Source: Ahaetulla prasina (lineage: Eukaryota; Chordata; Lepidosauria; Squamata; Colubridae). From it: 64,000 nucleotides of DNA. The stretch spans positions 100,373,825 through 100,437,824 of the forward strand of contig NC_080543.1 of the NCBI RefSeq assembly GCF_028640845.1. The letters are read 5' to 3'. Under the pieces are notes generated by a model. That model made no database searches, was not told the DNA's origin, and worked only from the letters and a program-made list of their open reading frames with translations. Both the position numbers and the translations under genes were made by a program. Positions 20,663 through 31,259 of this stretch are shown piece by piece (the first letter of the stretch is position 1; every line of letters begins with the position of its first letter).

Positions 20663-21309
20663 GTTGTTGTTGTTGTTAGTTGCGAAGTCGTGTCCGACCC
20701 ATTGCGACCCCATGAACAACATTCCTCCAGGCCTTCCTGTCCTCTACCATCCTCTGGAGTCCATTTAAACTCATGCCTACTGCTTCAGTGACTCCATCGA
20801 GCCACCTCGTTCTCTGTCGTCCCCTTCTTCTTTTGCCCTCAATCTTTCCCAGCATTAGGCTCTTCTCCAGTGAGTCCTTCTTTCTCATTAGGTGGCCAAA
20901 GTATTTCAGTTTCATCTTTAGGATCTGACCTTCTAAAGAGCAGTCAGGGTTGATCTCCTCTAGAACTGACTTGTTTGTTCGCCTTGCAGTCCAAGGGACT
21001 CGCAGGAGTCTTCTCCAGCACCAGAGTTCAAAGGCCTCAATTCTTTGGCGCTCAGCCTTTCTTATGGTCCAACCTTCACAGCCATACATTGCAACTGGGA
21101 AAACCATAGCTTTAACTATACGCACTTTTGTTGGCAGGGTGATGTCTCTGCTTTTTAGTACGCTGTCTAGATTTGCCATAGCTTTCCTCCCCAGGAGCAA
21201 GCGTCTTTTAATTTCTTGGCTGCAGTCCCCATCTGCGGTGATCTTGGAGCCCAGGAAAATAAAATCTGTCACTACCTCCATTTCTTCACCATCTATCTGC
21301 CAGGATAGA
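20663..21309 (-). mobile_element. Bov-B (RTE) LINE, 5'-truncated
   Basis: It lies on the minus strand with its 3' end at the left: TGGGTCGGACACGACTTCGC followed by an (ACAAC)-type tail. It is flanked by a 10-bp TGTGTGAATT duplication (20653-20662 and 21310-21319). About 650 bp of the 3' end are retained, including the C-terminal part of the reverse-transcriptase frame. Bov-B is abundant in squamates and known for horizontal transfer. Confidence 0.93.
20676..21281 (-). pseudogene. Bov-B reverse transcriptase, C-terminal 201 residues
   Basis: The frame is open for 201 codons and starts within the reverse transcriptase, so it is a truncated remnant. It includes FLGSKITADGDCSQEIKRR, KAERQRIEAFELWCWRRLLR and WTARRTNKS, well-known Bov-B phrases, and ends RKAWRNVVHGVAMGRTRLRN. 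The endonuclease and catalytic YADD part are lost upstream. The lack of internal stops points to recent insertion. Confidence 0.92.
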
Positions 21310-21383
21310 TGTGTGAATTAGAAAGCCAATAGTTTTCAACTCTTTCAGTCTGGAAGCTGTGGATATTCCTTCTGGCATATTGT

Positions 21384-23185
21384 GTTGTTGTTTTTTAAAT
21401 TATTTTTTGAAAATAAACCACATACAAATCATTTTTGAACAAGATATCAGTCAGGTACATAATTAAACATAATTCAAATTTCACCCCACCCCCCATTGTA
21501 TTATTTATCCAATATATTTCCCTTTCCCTCTTAATATTTTATTATTTGCACATCTCTATCATAAAATCTGTTCCTTCCCCTATCCTGAAATCAGTGTTAA
21601 ATCAAGTCTAATCCCCATATTTTTACCCCCTTTCTTGCCCTTCCCTTCTTCATTTAAAGTATTCTCCATCAATCACCATCTATAATCCTTACATTCCACA
21701 AAATATAGCAATAATTGTCCCTAGTTCCATAAAAAAAAACCATAACAGAAAAAAAGTAAAATAAAAGAGACAAAATAAAATCTAAAGAAATTTTCTCTTA
21801 CATTTCGTCAATTTCAAAAAGATCTCCCATCACCAATAATGATTTCCAAATTATCCATTCTTAATAAAAGAGCAAAATAAAAAAAAGCAAACATTTCTTA
21901 TTTTTCAAAAAAAAATATTCCAGACTTATATTCAAATATTCTATTGGAAGTTTTATCTTAAATTATTTCAATTTCATTACTTATGCTTAGAAAACTTCAT
22001 ATTTTTTATTTTAAATTCCTTAACACTCCTTTCCCTCTTTTCTCACCATTTTTATAATCCTCTGATAATCTTTAATACAGGTTTTAACTTATTTTTAATA
22101 TCATACATTTTATATTCCTCACTAGAATTGCTGCAAGCTAGTCTTGTTTTTTAAAACATTGTTAATATTCCAGTTCTGTAGTTATCTCTTGCATTCTTGC
22201 TTTGATGTCATTTGAATCTCTGCTTATTCTTTGATGTTATAAATCTTAAAGGTCAGCCATCTGGTTACAAAGTTCTCTCTTAAGCTGTCTTGCAATCCCA
22301 AAGACATATCCATCTTCCTTGGAACTGTCCTGAGATCACAGAAACATTTCCATCTTGTATTTCTTCCTCTGCCTCTAGATGTCAGTCTTTAGACTACAGT
22401 TACAATCCACAATTAGCAAAGTATCCATTTTGTTTCTGTAGCACCACACCTTTTCTTTGTTTCAAATTGTTTCCTTTTTTCCAGATTTGTCCAGTTATAG
22501 TAATTTCTTTATATTCCTTTAAATCCAAATTTATAGAGAATAGAGGGGTTTGGAGGTATTCAATTAAAATCAATTTAAAGTCTTCTTTAAATCCTTTTTT
22601 TCCTCTCTTTTTTTCCCTCTTCCTCTTACATATAATCTCTAAACAGTCAATAAAAATTCCAAAATTCTCCAAAGTCAGTTTTAGTTATTAAAAAAAAACT
22701 TGTTTTCCTTCATTTAATTGGGGCTCTAGACTTCAATTCCAAGCCAACTTTTGTCAGAATTTAGGTATTGTTTTATTTATTTCCTTCCATTTTCATTTCC
22801 TGTCTAATTTAGCCACTGTTTCGCAATTATTCTTTTAAGGCTTGTGTCAAAATTATTCAAAATTGCCTCTTCATGAGCTGATATTAACTCACCTGGCTTC
22901 AATATCTTATTCAGTATTTACGCTTTATCCTCCTGCCCGTTCTTGTGGCCATCCCGACTTTGGGCAGCTGATGATGGCTGCGGTCCTCCTTGCTGGGTTG
23001 AGGGAAAAAAGCCAGAGCTACAGGGAATTTGCAATTTCCCTGTTCGCTCTGGTGGCTCCCTCATTCTTCGCTGTCTCTGTGGGGTAGCTATGGTCCAAAA
23101 CGGACCCTCATATCGAGGGGATTTTCGGTGCACACCCCGGAGCTTTCGGGGTTTGCGACTGTTCCGTCACGACGCTGGCCACGCC
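21384..23185 (-). mobile_element. ORF-less 1.8-kb retroelement, L1-type insertion
   Basis: The insertion is bounded by an exact 17-bp duplication, TCCTTCTGGCATATTGT (21367-21383 and 23186-23202). On the minus strand it begins with a GC-rich head of about 250 bp carrying several CpG sites (GGCGTGGCCAGCGTCGTGAC) and continues as a 1.5-kb A-rich body with no long open frame. It ends in an A-rich tract at the left edge. A long TSD and an A-rich 3' end are hallmarks of L1-mediated insertion, but no L1 ORF is present. It may be a non-autonomous L1 derivative, or an L1 reduced by an internal deletion to its 5' and 3' ends. Confidence 0.8.
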
Positions 23186-23402
23186 TCCTTCTGGCATATT
23201 GTTAAACTCACAATTCACGTCCTATCTGCTGTCTCCTCAGACTGCCGTTCTAATTATTCTTCTGGTTAAATGCAGTTAGGCTCAATTTAATAGCAGTTTG
23301 GAGACATTAAGTTTTTTAGATGACATTTTTGCTGTGCTAACAAGGAAGTAGATAACTGTGCTTCTGGGCATGTATTGGTTGTTGCAGTTGCTTCCAAATC
23401 TC

Positions 23403-23409
23403 TGTAACC

Positions 23410-23444
<35 letters not shown>

Positions 23445-25910
23445 TTTGATTTTTATACCGCCCTTCTCCCGAAGGACTCAGGGCGGTGTACAGGCAAGAT
23501 AAAACAATACAATATACAGATTAAAATACCATTTAAAAACTTATTTAAATTAGCCTAAAATTAAAAAATTTCCATACTAAAAACCCCGTTTAAAAATTGA
23601 TAAAAGATAAAATTCAATTTAAGACAGCCCAGCAAATAAAAGATGCGTCTTCAGTTCGCGACGGAATGTCCGAAGGTCAGGTATTTGGCGTAAACCGGGG
23701 AAGTTCGTTCCAGAGTGTGGAGCCCCACAGAGAAGGACCTTCCTGGGGCCGCCAGCCGACATTGCTTGGCGGACGGCACCCTGAGAAGTCCCTCTGTGAG
23801 AGCGCACGGGTCGGTGGGAGGCATGTGGTAACAGCAGGCGGTCCCGTAAGTACCCAGGCCCTAAGCCATGGAGCGCTTTAAAGGTCGTAACCAGCACCTT
23901 AAAGCGCACTCGAAGGCCACAGGCAGCCAGTGCAGTCTGCGCGGGAGGCGGTGTTATATGGGAGCTACGGAGCTCCTCTATCACCCGCGCAGCTGCATTC
24001 TGGACTAACTGAAGCCTCCGAGTGCACTTCAAGGGGAGCCCCATGTAGAGAGCATTACAATAATCCAAGCGAGAGGTAACGAGCGCATGAGTGACCATGC
24101 ACAAGGCATCCCGATCAAGGAAGGGGCGCAACTGCCGAACCAGGTGAACCTGGTGGAAGGCCCCCTGGAGACGGCCGTCAAATGATCTTCAAACGACAGC
24201 CGTTCATCCAGGAGGACACCTAAGTTGCGCACCCTATCCTTTGGGGCCAATAACTCGCCTCCAACAGTCAGCCACGGCTGCAGCTGACTGAATCGGGGTG
24301 CCGGCATCCACAGCCACTCCGTCTTGGAGGGATTAAGCTTGAGCCTGTTTCTCCCCATCCAGACCCGTATGGCTTCCACGCACCGGGACAGCACTTCAAC
24401 AGCTTCATTGGGGTGGCCTGGGGTGGAGAAGTACAGCTGGGTGTCATCAGCGTACAGCTGGTATCTCACCCCAAAGCCACTGATGATCTCACCCAACGGC
24501 TTCATATAGATGTTGAACAGAAGGGGCGAGAGAATCGACCCCTGTGGCACCCCACAAGTGAGGCACGTCGCGGCCAACCTCTGCCCCCCTGTCAACACCG
24601 TCTGCGACCGGTCTGAGAGATAGGAGGAGAACCACTGATAAACGGTGCCTCCCACTCCCAATCCCCCCAACCGGTGCAGCAGGATACCATGGTCGATGGT
24701 ATCAAAAGCCGCTGAGAGGTCTAATAGGACCAGGGCAGAGGAATAACCCCTGTCCCTGGCCCTCCAGAGATCATCCACCAATGCGACCAAAGCTGTCTCC
24801 GTGCTGTACCCGGGTCGGAAGCCGGACTGGAACGGGTCTAGATAGACGGCTTCATCCAGGTATTGGGGTAGCTGTCGCGCCACAGCACTCTCTACAACCT
24901 TCGCAACAAAGCGAAGGTTGGAGACTGGACGATAATTACCCAAAATAGCTGGGTCCAGGGAGGGCTTCTTGAGGAGGGGTCTCACCACCGCCTCTTTCAA
25001 GGCGGCAGGGAAAACCCCTTCCAACAAAGAAGCGTTGATAATCTCCTGGAGCCAGCCTCGTGTCACCTCCTGAGTGGCCAGTACCAGCCAGGAAGGACAC
25101 GGGTCCAGTAAACATGTAGTGGCGTGAAGCCTCCCCAACAGCCTGTCCACGTCCTCGGGAGCCACAGGGTCAAACTCATCCCAAATGGACTCAACAAGAC
25201 GTGTCTCCTCTCCCTCGCCTGGATCATCCCAATTTCGGTCCAGACCATCCCGGAGCTGAGCGATTTTATCGTATAGATAACCACTAAACTCCTCAGCACG
25301 TCCCTGCAACGGGTCATCCCGCACCTCCTGATGAAGGAGGGAGCGGGTCACCCGAAACAGGGCGGCCGGGCGGTTATCTGCCAACGCAATGAGGGTGGAG
25401 GTATATGAGCGCCTCGCCTCCCTCATTGCCACTAGGTAGGTCCTAGAATAGGACCTAACTAGTGTCTGATCAGCTTCGGAACGGCTGGACCTCCAGGTGC
25501 TCTCTAGACGTCTTCTCCGGCGTTTCATCTCCCTCAGCCCCTCGGAGAACCAAGGGGCCAAACGAGATCTGCGCCGGGTCAGAGGTCGCAAAGGCACGAC
25601 ACGGTCCAAGGCCCCAGCCGCGGCCCGCTCCCAGGCCGCAACTAGTTCCTCAGTCGTGCCGTGGGCCAGATCCTCAGGGAATGGCCCAAGCTCCGTCAGG
25701 AACCTCTCGGGGTCCATCAGGCGCCTGGGACGGAACCACCGTATAGGTTCCGTCTCCCTGCGATGGTGGATGGCGGTTCGGAAGTCTAGTCGAAGGAGGA
25801 AATGATCGGACCATGACATCGGTTCGGTTACTAAGTCATCTAATTCCAAATCATTTAACCACTGTCCAGAGATATAAATCAGGTCCAGTATGCCTCCCCC
25901 CTTAAGTTCT
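23403..25910 (-). mobile_element. L2 LINE, nearly full-length reverse transcriptase
   Basis: A 2.5-kb element on the minus strand. At its 3' end (left) is a stretch of (ATTT)n, then GCCCTGAGTCCTTCGGGAGA in reverse, the family's 3' terminal hairpin-like block. The 5' end breaks off near 25910 inside the endonuclease domain. The same 3' end is at 54965-55320. Its GC content is far higher than that of the surrounding sequence. Confidence 0.9.
23619..25849 (-). pseudogene. L2 reverse transcriptase polyprotein, one frameshift
   Basis: The first frame (25849 to 24029) encodes about 560 recognisable residues. It starts with the end of the endonuclease domain (MSWSDHFLL) and continues through NYRPVSNLRFVAKVVE, FDTIDHGILLHRL, GVPQGSILSPLLFNIYM and the catalytic YADDTQLY. 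A frameshift near 24120-24180 moves the remainder into a second frame (24131 to 23619), which carries the conserved SRLDYCNALYMGLP and ends TFRRELKTHLLFAGLS. Most of the endonuclease is missing, so the element cannot transpose by itself. Confidence 0.92.
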
Positions 25911-26430
25911 TGTTAAGCTCATACTACTGCTGTCACCAACTTTAGCTATCAAAAACTTTAGCTAATACATGTTCTTGTCCTGGTTACTGAAATCCCTGAA
26001 GATGCTACGGATCTAAAGATAGCAAACTGCTCTTCTGAATCTTAATGGTTTCTTTTTAAAAAGGGTGATGTAATTCTAGACCACAAACAAAATAAAATTC
26101 AGTGACTTCAGTAGGCCGTTTAGGTAATCAAAGTCTTTATTCAGAAATATTCTTAAGTAAATGGACATCCAGAAAAACAGCTATCATTTTTATTCTTCAA
26201 GATTCTTCAGATGGGAACATCTGACTCCACCCATTATTGATCCTTCTGAATGACAACTCTGACATAAGAAGAAGAAGAAAAGGTTTTAACTAAGGATCAC
26301 AAGACACGTCCAGAAGGATTTCTAATGATTTCGACCAAGCTTCCTGCTTATAATTATTTGGCTTGAAGCTTCCTAAGACCTAAATAGGATTTAGGAAGGG
26401 GAACCTTTTCCATTCATTGTAGAACTTCCA
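25911..26430. other. unannotated stretch upstream of CpG island
   Basis: AT-rich, without recognised repeats or exons. It may contain distal LIMS1 promoter elements, but none can be named. Confidence 0.5.
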
Positions 26431-27990
26431 GTCAGATTGGGGGGGGGGGGAGGAAGTGGGGGAGGCGAGGTTTCAACGCAAGAGAAGAGGGACAGCAAAG
26501 GTGAATCAGGCGGAAAAGTAAATTAGCCCCATCACCACCACCGCGCGCCTCAAAAGCGCACGCACAAGCGCACAGATACACACACACGAATTCTAGTCCG
26601 GCCCTTTTTGTGGGTTGAGGCAACTTTTCAGCGGTGGGTGGTCAGTTATCTCTCGCATGGCTAGGAAAAGAACTTAGAAAGATTCCCATGGTCAGAAAGC
26701 CGCGGCCGACCATTCGAACCTCTCTCTCGGGGTGTGTGTGTGCTTCCGAGGTGCCCCGGGGAGACTTCGCCCCGGCCTTCCTTTCTTCAGCGCCGCGGGC
26801 GCGGGAAGAGACGCGGAGGGGGGCTGGGTTGGTGTGGGCACTGACGCGCCATTGCTGCTGCCGCCTCCTCCTCCTCCCGGCTCCCTCCTCCTGCTTCCTG
26901 CGTTGCCTTGCGGGGGCGGCCCCGCCTGCAGCTGCTGCGCGGAACTTGCTTGGAAAAGCCGAAGAGCGCCCGAACCAGCCAGGAAGGGAGGCGAGAAAGT
27001 TGTTTTACCCTGAGTGGCTTCTCTTGCTTTCTGGGTTTCGCGATGTTGGGGGTCGCGGCTGCTGGAATGACCAACAGGTAAGTCTGTCCTTGATACCTCT
27101 GACAGCGCCCGAGCGCTTCATTCATTGCAAGCCTTCGACTGAAAGTCACCCACCGGGCCGCCCTACCCTGCTCGATCCCGGGGTCTCTCCGCTGCTTTTT
27201 CCCGGCTGCTTGGACGAGAGAAACCGTAGGTTCCTCCTCTCCGCCTCTAGTAACTTTCGGAAGGGGACGCTGCATCCCCTTCCCTCCCGGGCGGAAAAAA
27301 AAGAGCGGGATGAGATAATCCCACCGCGCCCTCCTGCACCAGCCGCAGCACCGAGTGGAGGCGGAATCCAGGGTCTCCGGAGGGCGCGCGCCAAGGCAGC
27401 GGAGGCTCCCGAAAGAAGGGGGCCGGACGGCGGAGGATTTTTGCTGCCAAAGGGCTGGGAAGAAACCGGGCGGGGATGGGAAGAGAGAGAGGGAGGGAGG
27501 GAGGGCAGCCGAGGAAATTCGCCGCCTGAGGTTGGAGCAAAAGGAAGGGAGATTTCGTGCGCGTAACAAGAAATCGGCGAGCTGAGCGTGCGGGCAAAGT
27601 GGGGCCAAGAGGACTAACTTCTCTGGGGAAGCGGAGACAAGCCGGGCTAGTACCGAGGAGGAGATGATAATTTGGCATTCGTGGCGGCAGACACCTTCTG
27701 TCAGACCCAGGGAGGCAATTTAGAAAAGGAAGAAGCGTAAATGAGAAGTTTCGAGCAGTTGCTGTCCTTGGGAAGGAATCCGGGGGGTGGGGGGGCGATT
27801 CGGAAACTTTCCTCCTCCTTTTTGTCTCTTTCTCTAAATTCGACGTTGCTGGAGTTTGCCTGCAACGGCGAGGAAAGCCACGTTTACCTCCCAATCAGTT
27901 GGGAGCCATGCGGTGGGCGGGGCAGAAGCAAGACGTGGGTGGGGCCGAGATCAAAGACGCCCCTTCTGTGCCTTTGGTCCTTTCCACGCG
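26430..27990 (+). promoter_or_regulatory. LIMS1: CpG-island promoter of LIMS1
   Basis: This is the most CpG-dense host sequence in the window, with many CCGCC/GGGCGG (Sp1-type) boxes, for example at about 26908 (CGGGGGCGGCCCCGCC) and 27911 (GTGGGCGGGGC). It surrounds the LIMS1 first coding exon. No TATA box is convincing, as is usual for CpG-island promoters. Transcription start sites are probably several and cannot be placed. Long open frames on both strands here come from base composition. Confidence 0.8.
27043..27077 (+). CDS. LIMS1: LIMS1 (PINCH1) first coding exon
   Basis: LIMS1 is a five-LIM-domain adaptor that binds integrin-linked kinase and parvin (the IPP complex) at focal adhesions. 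This short exon reads MLGVAAAGMTN and the first two bases (AG) of a Ser codon, then the donor GTAAGT at 27078. It matches, with one extra Ala, the MLGVAAGMT-type alternative N-terminus that I recall for LIMS1 isoforms, whose next exon begins NMANALASATCERC. The LIM domains lie beyond the window. Support comes from the peptide, the perfect donor, the CpG island, and the position downstream of GCC2 in the same orientation. Confidence 0.8.
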
Positions 27991-28056
27991 CTCTCTATTC
28001 CTTGTAACCCAAGGGGAGGGTTGGAAATGAAACTATTTTTCTTTCGGTTTGGTGTA

Positions 28057-28510
28057 CAGGTAGTCCTTGACTTACGACCACAATCGAGGAGCAACGTCTC
28101 TGTTGCTAAGTGAAAGATTTGTTAAGTGAGTTTTGCCCCAATTTACAACGTTTCTTGGCAGAGCTGTTAAGCGAATCACTGCAGCTGTTAAAGTTAGAAA
28201 CACGGTTGTTAAGTGAATCTGGCTTCCCCAATGACTTTGCTTGTCAGAAGGTCACAAAACACACTGTAAGCCGCCCTGAGTCTTCGGAGAAGGGCGGGAT
28301 ATAAATGTAAATTTTTAAAAAAACCGTAAACACATGAACTCAGGACACTGCAACCATCATAAATATGAACCTGTTGCCAAGTATCTGAATTTTGATCATG
28401 TGACCATGGAGATGCTGAGACGGTCAGACGTGTAAAAAATGGTCATTAGCCACTTTTCCCCCCAGTATTTTCAGTCAGTAAATGAACTGTTGTAAGTTGA
28501 TGACTACCTG
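28057..28510 (-). mobile_element. TA-flanked MITE, holding a SINE tail
   Basis: It runs from CAGGTAGTCCTTGACTTACG to GTTGATGACTACCTG with TA on both flanks (28055-28056 and 28511-28512). It is oriented opposite to the copy at 14891, since GGCTTCCCCAATGACTTTGC precedes TTTTGATCATGTGACCATGG. A 64-bp SINE B tail interrupts it at 28262-28325. Confidence 0.85.
28262..28325 (+). mobile_element. SINE family B, 3' tail only
   Basis: CTGTAAGCCGCCCTGAGTCT, then GGGCGGGATATAAATG and an A-rich end: the last 60 bp of the SINEs at 1903 and 38350, inserted in the MITE. This is a severely 5'-truncated copy, consistent with target-primed reverse transcription. Confidence 0.75.
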
Positions 28511-28519
28511 TAGAGGTTA

Positions 28520-28850
28520 AAATGCCAAACTAAAAGCCTGGGGACTGCGAGTTCTAGGCTGCCATTCAGCATGAAAGCCAACTGGGTGACTTTGGGAGTC
28601 TCTCTCTGTCCAACTTTTGTTGTGGTGGAAAATAAGAGCGGTAGTATTAGATATGTTCGTTGCCTTAAGGCAGGGGTCTGCAAACTTGGCTCTTTTAAGA
28701 CTTGTGGACTTCAACTCCCAGAGTTCCTCAGCCAGCAAAGCTCAAGGAGCTTCAAAGGAGTTGAAGTCCACAAGTCTTAAAAGAGCCAAGTTTGCAGACC
28801 CCTGCCTTAAGGTATGTATAAAAAAGGTGAGATAAAATATAAAATAGAGA
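28520..28850 (+). mobile_element. SINE family D, split by a hAT MITE
   Basis: The left part includes TAAAAGCCTGGGGACTGCGA, a B-box-like GAGTTCTAGGC, and TATTAGATATGTTCGTTGCC. Across the MITE at 28671-28804 it resumes with a TATAAAAAAGGTGAGATAAAA tail. With one CCTTAAGG duplication removed, the two parts join into one SINE. Its closest relatives appear to be lizard-type SINEs with a CGCCTTGAG...GGCGGGATAAAA tail. Confidence 0.65.
28671..28804. mobile_element. hAT MITE, family 2, near-perfect palindrome
   Basis: 134 bp from CAGGGGTCTGCAAACTTGGC to GCCAAGTTTGCAGACCCCTG. The arms pair over most of their length (CTCTTTTAAGACTTGTGGAC against GTCCACAAGTCTTAAAAGAG). Exact 8-bp CCTTAAGG duplications lie at 28663-28670 and 28805-28812. 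The duplication itself is a palindrome. It is inserted in the SINE at 28520. Confidence 0.95.
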
Positions 28851-28890
28851 AAGTCACAGAAAATGAAGAAGCTAAAATGCTCTGGGATTT

Positions 28891-29480
28891 TAGAATAGAA
28901 TAGAATAGAATAGAATTTTTTATTGGCCAAGTGTGATTGGACACACAAGGAATTTGTCTTGGTGCATATGCTCTCAGTGTACATAAAAGAAAAGATATGT
29001 TCATCAAGGTACAACATTTACAACACAAATGATGGTCAATATAAATCATAAGGATTGCCAGCAACAAGTTATAGTCATACAGGCATAAATGGAAAGAGAT
29101 TGGTGATGGGAACTATGAGACGATTAATAGTAGTGCAGATTCAGTAAATAGTCTGACAGTGTTGAGGGAATTATTTGTTTAGCAGAGTGATGGCCTTCGG
29201 GAAAAAACTGTTCTTGTGTCTAGTTGTTCTGGTGTGCAATGCTCTATAGCGTCGTTTTGAGGGTAGTAGTTGAAACAGTTTATGTCCAGGATGCGAAGGG
29301 TCTGTAAATATTTTCACGGCCTCTTCTTGATTCGTGCAGTATACAGGTCCTCAATGGAAGGCAGGTTGGTAGCAATTATTTTTTCTGCAGTTCTAATTAT
29401 CCTCTGAAGTCTGTGTTTTTCTTGTTGGGTTGCAGAACTGAACCAGACAGTTATAGAGGTGCAAATGACAGACTCAATAA
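28891..29480 (-). mobile_element. CR1-L3 LINE 3' end with (AATAG)n
   Basis: The plus strand starts with TAGAA repeats and TTTTTTATTGGCCAAGTGTG. The minus-strand frame at the right side reads like the IESVICTSITVWFSSATQQE part of the longer copy at 55653-57474. The 5' truncation at about 29480 adjoins another LINE relic. Confidence 0.9.
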
Positions 29481-29494
29481 CTTTAGACTTCAAA

Positions 29495-29815
29495 TAGACA
29501 AGCACTTGCCACATAACATGCCAGATTTAACGATTGTCAATAAGAAAGACAAGTCTGAATAATGGATGTGGTAGAACCTAGAATAGAACGGAAAGAACTG
29601 AAGAGGGCAACAAAATACAAAATCTTGCTAATAGAAATAGAACGACTGTTGCAAAAGAAATCAAAGATAGTACCAATAGTAATAGATGCCTTGGGTGGAA
29701 TCCCAAAACAACTGAAACACCACTTGAACAATATCGGTATTGACAAATTCGCCATCAGTCAATTGCAAAAGGCAGATTTACTCAGAACAGTTTATATCCT
29801 GCAATAATACCTTTA
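29495..29815 (+). mobile_element. relic of a LINE with restriction-like endonuclease (R2/R4/Dong type)
   Basis: After a frameshifted start (PDLTIVNKK), the plus-strand frame at 29562-29807 reads ATKYKILLIEIERLLQKK, then IVPIVIDALGGIPKQLKHHL and LQKADLLRTVYILQ. This matches the C-terminal pattern (KYxDLxxEIxRLW, then VxPIVIGALG, then LQKTALLGTARIL) seen after the restriction-like endonuclease in R2-, R4- or Dong-type LINEs. It is the only such piece in the window. No 5' part or tail was found, and the clade is not settled. Confidence 0.6.
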
Positions 29816-31254
29816 ACACCATCAAACATCCACATCTGCTTATCTTGCGTTCTTGGGAAAGGTTAGATAGGTGGACCAAAATCAGTCTGAACATCTGCCT
29901 GATTATAGGATGAACCATAATAATAAAAACAAATACTTAACAATGCAGGATTTTGGCTACAGTTCAAAAAGTGAACCAAATGGAATGAAATGTACTATGT
30001 CATGCATAGTTTTTGATGAAAAGATCATATTGAAAAATAGGATCAATCAGCCATTGGGCTGCAGATAAAAAAAACATTCAGGAAAAAAAATCTCACATGT
30101 GTCTCTATGGGAGAGGCTGTAGCTCAAAAGAGTGGTGGCTGCTCCATTCTCTGCCCTCCTCCCTTCCAGTCACATGACTCTGAGAGCACCCTACAATTTC
30201 ATCCTGTGCTTTTAGTAGACAGACATGTACTATGATTCAGTATGAGGAGAGAGCAGAAATATACAGACAAATGCAACATGATGTTTCACTACTATGAAGA
30301 ATAGCCAGATGTCTTTTATGGCCACTGTTCTGCATGCTTTCCCTGCCCTGTTTCTTTCTCAAGCCAAAGTTACAGGAAAGGGAGGAATAGCTCTTTCAGG
30401 AGTCTGCACTGATTAATTGCATATGTTTTGAAGTTAGGACCAGAGCTGAAGTGAAATTAGCCTGAGGGCTTCATTTTGCCAGGTTTTGGAATTCAGCAAT
30501 GGATGCCAATTGACACATTCCTTTGCAACATAGCAAATCATGGCTTGCAAAAAGTATTTAGCAGGCAGTGACCTACAGCTCCACAGCTGTCTTTATAAGA
30601 TTACCTCTGTGATATACATTTTTTCTAAATTCATTTTCTGTCACATGCATACTAATGAAAATAATATATGAACTAATGTGTAAAATAAAATAATAATATG
30701 TGAAGCAGCCAAGAGAACTGTTTCATCTGACCCATCATGATTCTCTTTTGGGGTATGCAAAACACACAAAAAGGTAAATTAAAATCATGAGATAAAGGAA
30801 ACACAGTGAAAGTAATTTACCTCTAAAATCCATTCACATATTTTTCCCCTTGCAAACTATGATTGTTTCTATTATGTCTCCACCAGCTTCATACATGTTT
30901 TCTTCTTTAAACATCTCACTTTTCTCTATTAGAGGATCTCATCAGTTTCCTCAATCATGACTCTTCCTTTTTCTTTTAGACCATTCACTTTTTCTTAATA
31001 TATTTCTTTTATAATTCAATACTTATACATTCTCTTAATATATCTTAGCTTAACTCTTACATATTAGTCGCTCATTTTTATCCCATACATGTGCATACAT
31101 TATCCCACAAATGCACATTTTGTACTTTTGAATGAGGGAAATTTGACTTTATATTTTACATCACGCAGTTAAGTGCCTCATTCTCACTTCATTCATTTTA
31201 ATGGTAAAACCAATTTCCATTTAATATATCCATATAATATAATCCATATACTCA
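29816..31254. other. unannotated stretch of LIMS1 intron
   Basis: No exon or interspersed repeat recognised in about 1.4 kb. Sequence is AT-rich with several short open frames. Confidence 0.5.
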
Positions 31255-31259
31255 GAAAG

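Noticed and set aside
26634..27566. 310-codon plus-strand frame, and 273- and 215-codon minus-strand frames, in the CpG island
   Set aside because: All lie in the LIMS1 CpG island, overlap one another on both strands, are Arg/Pro/Gly-rich and show no domain. They are explained by high GC with few stop codons.
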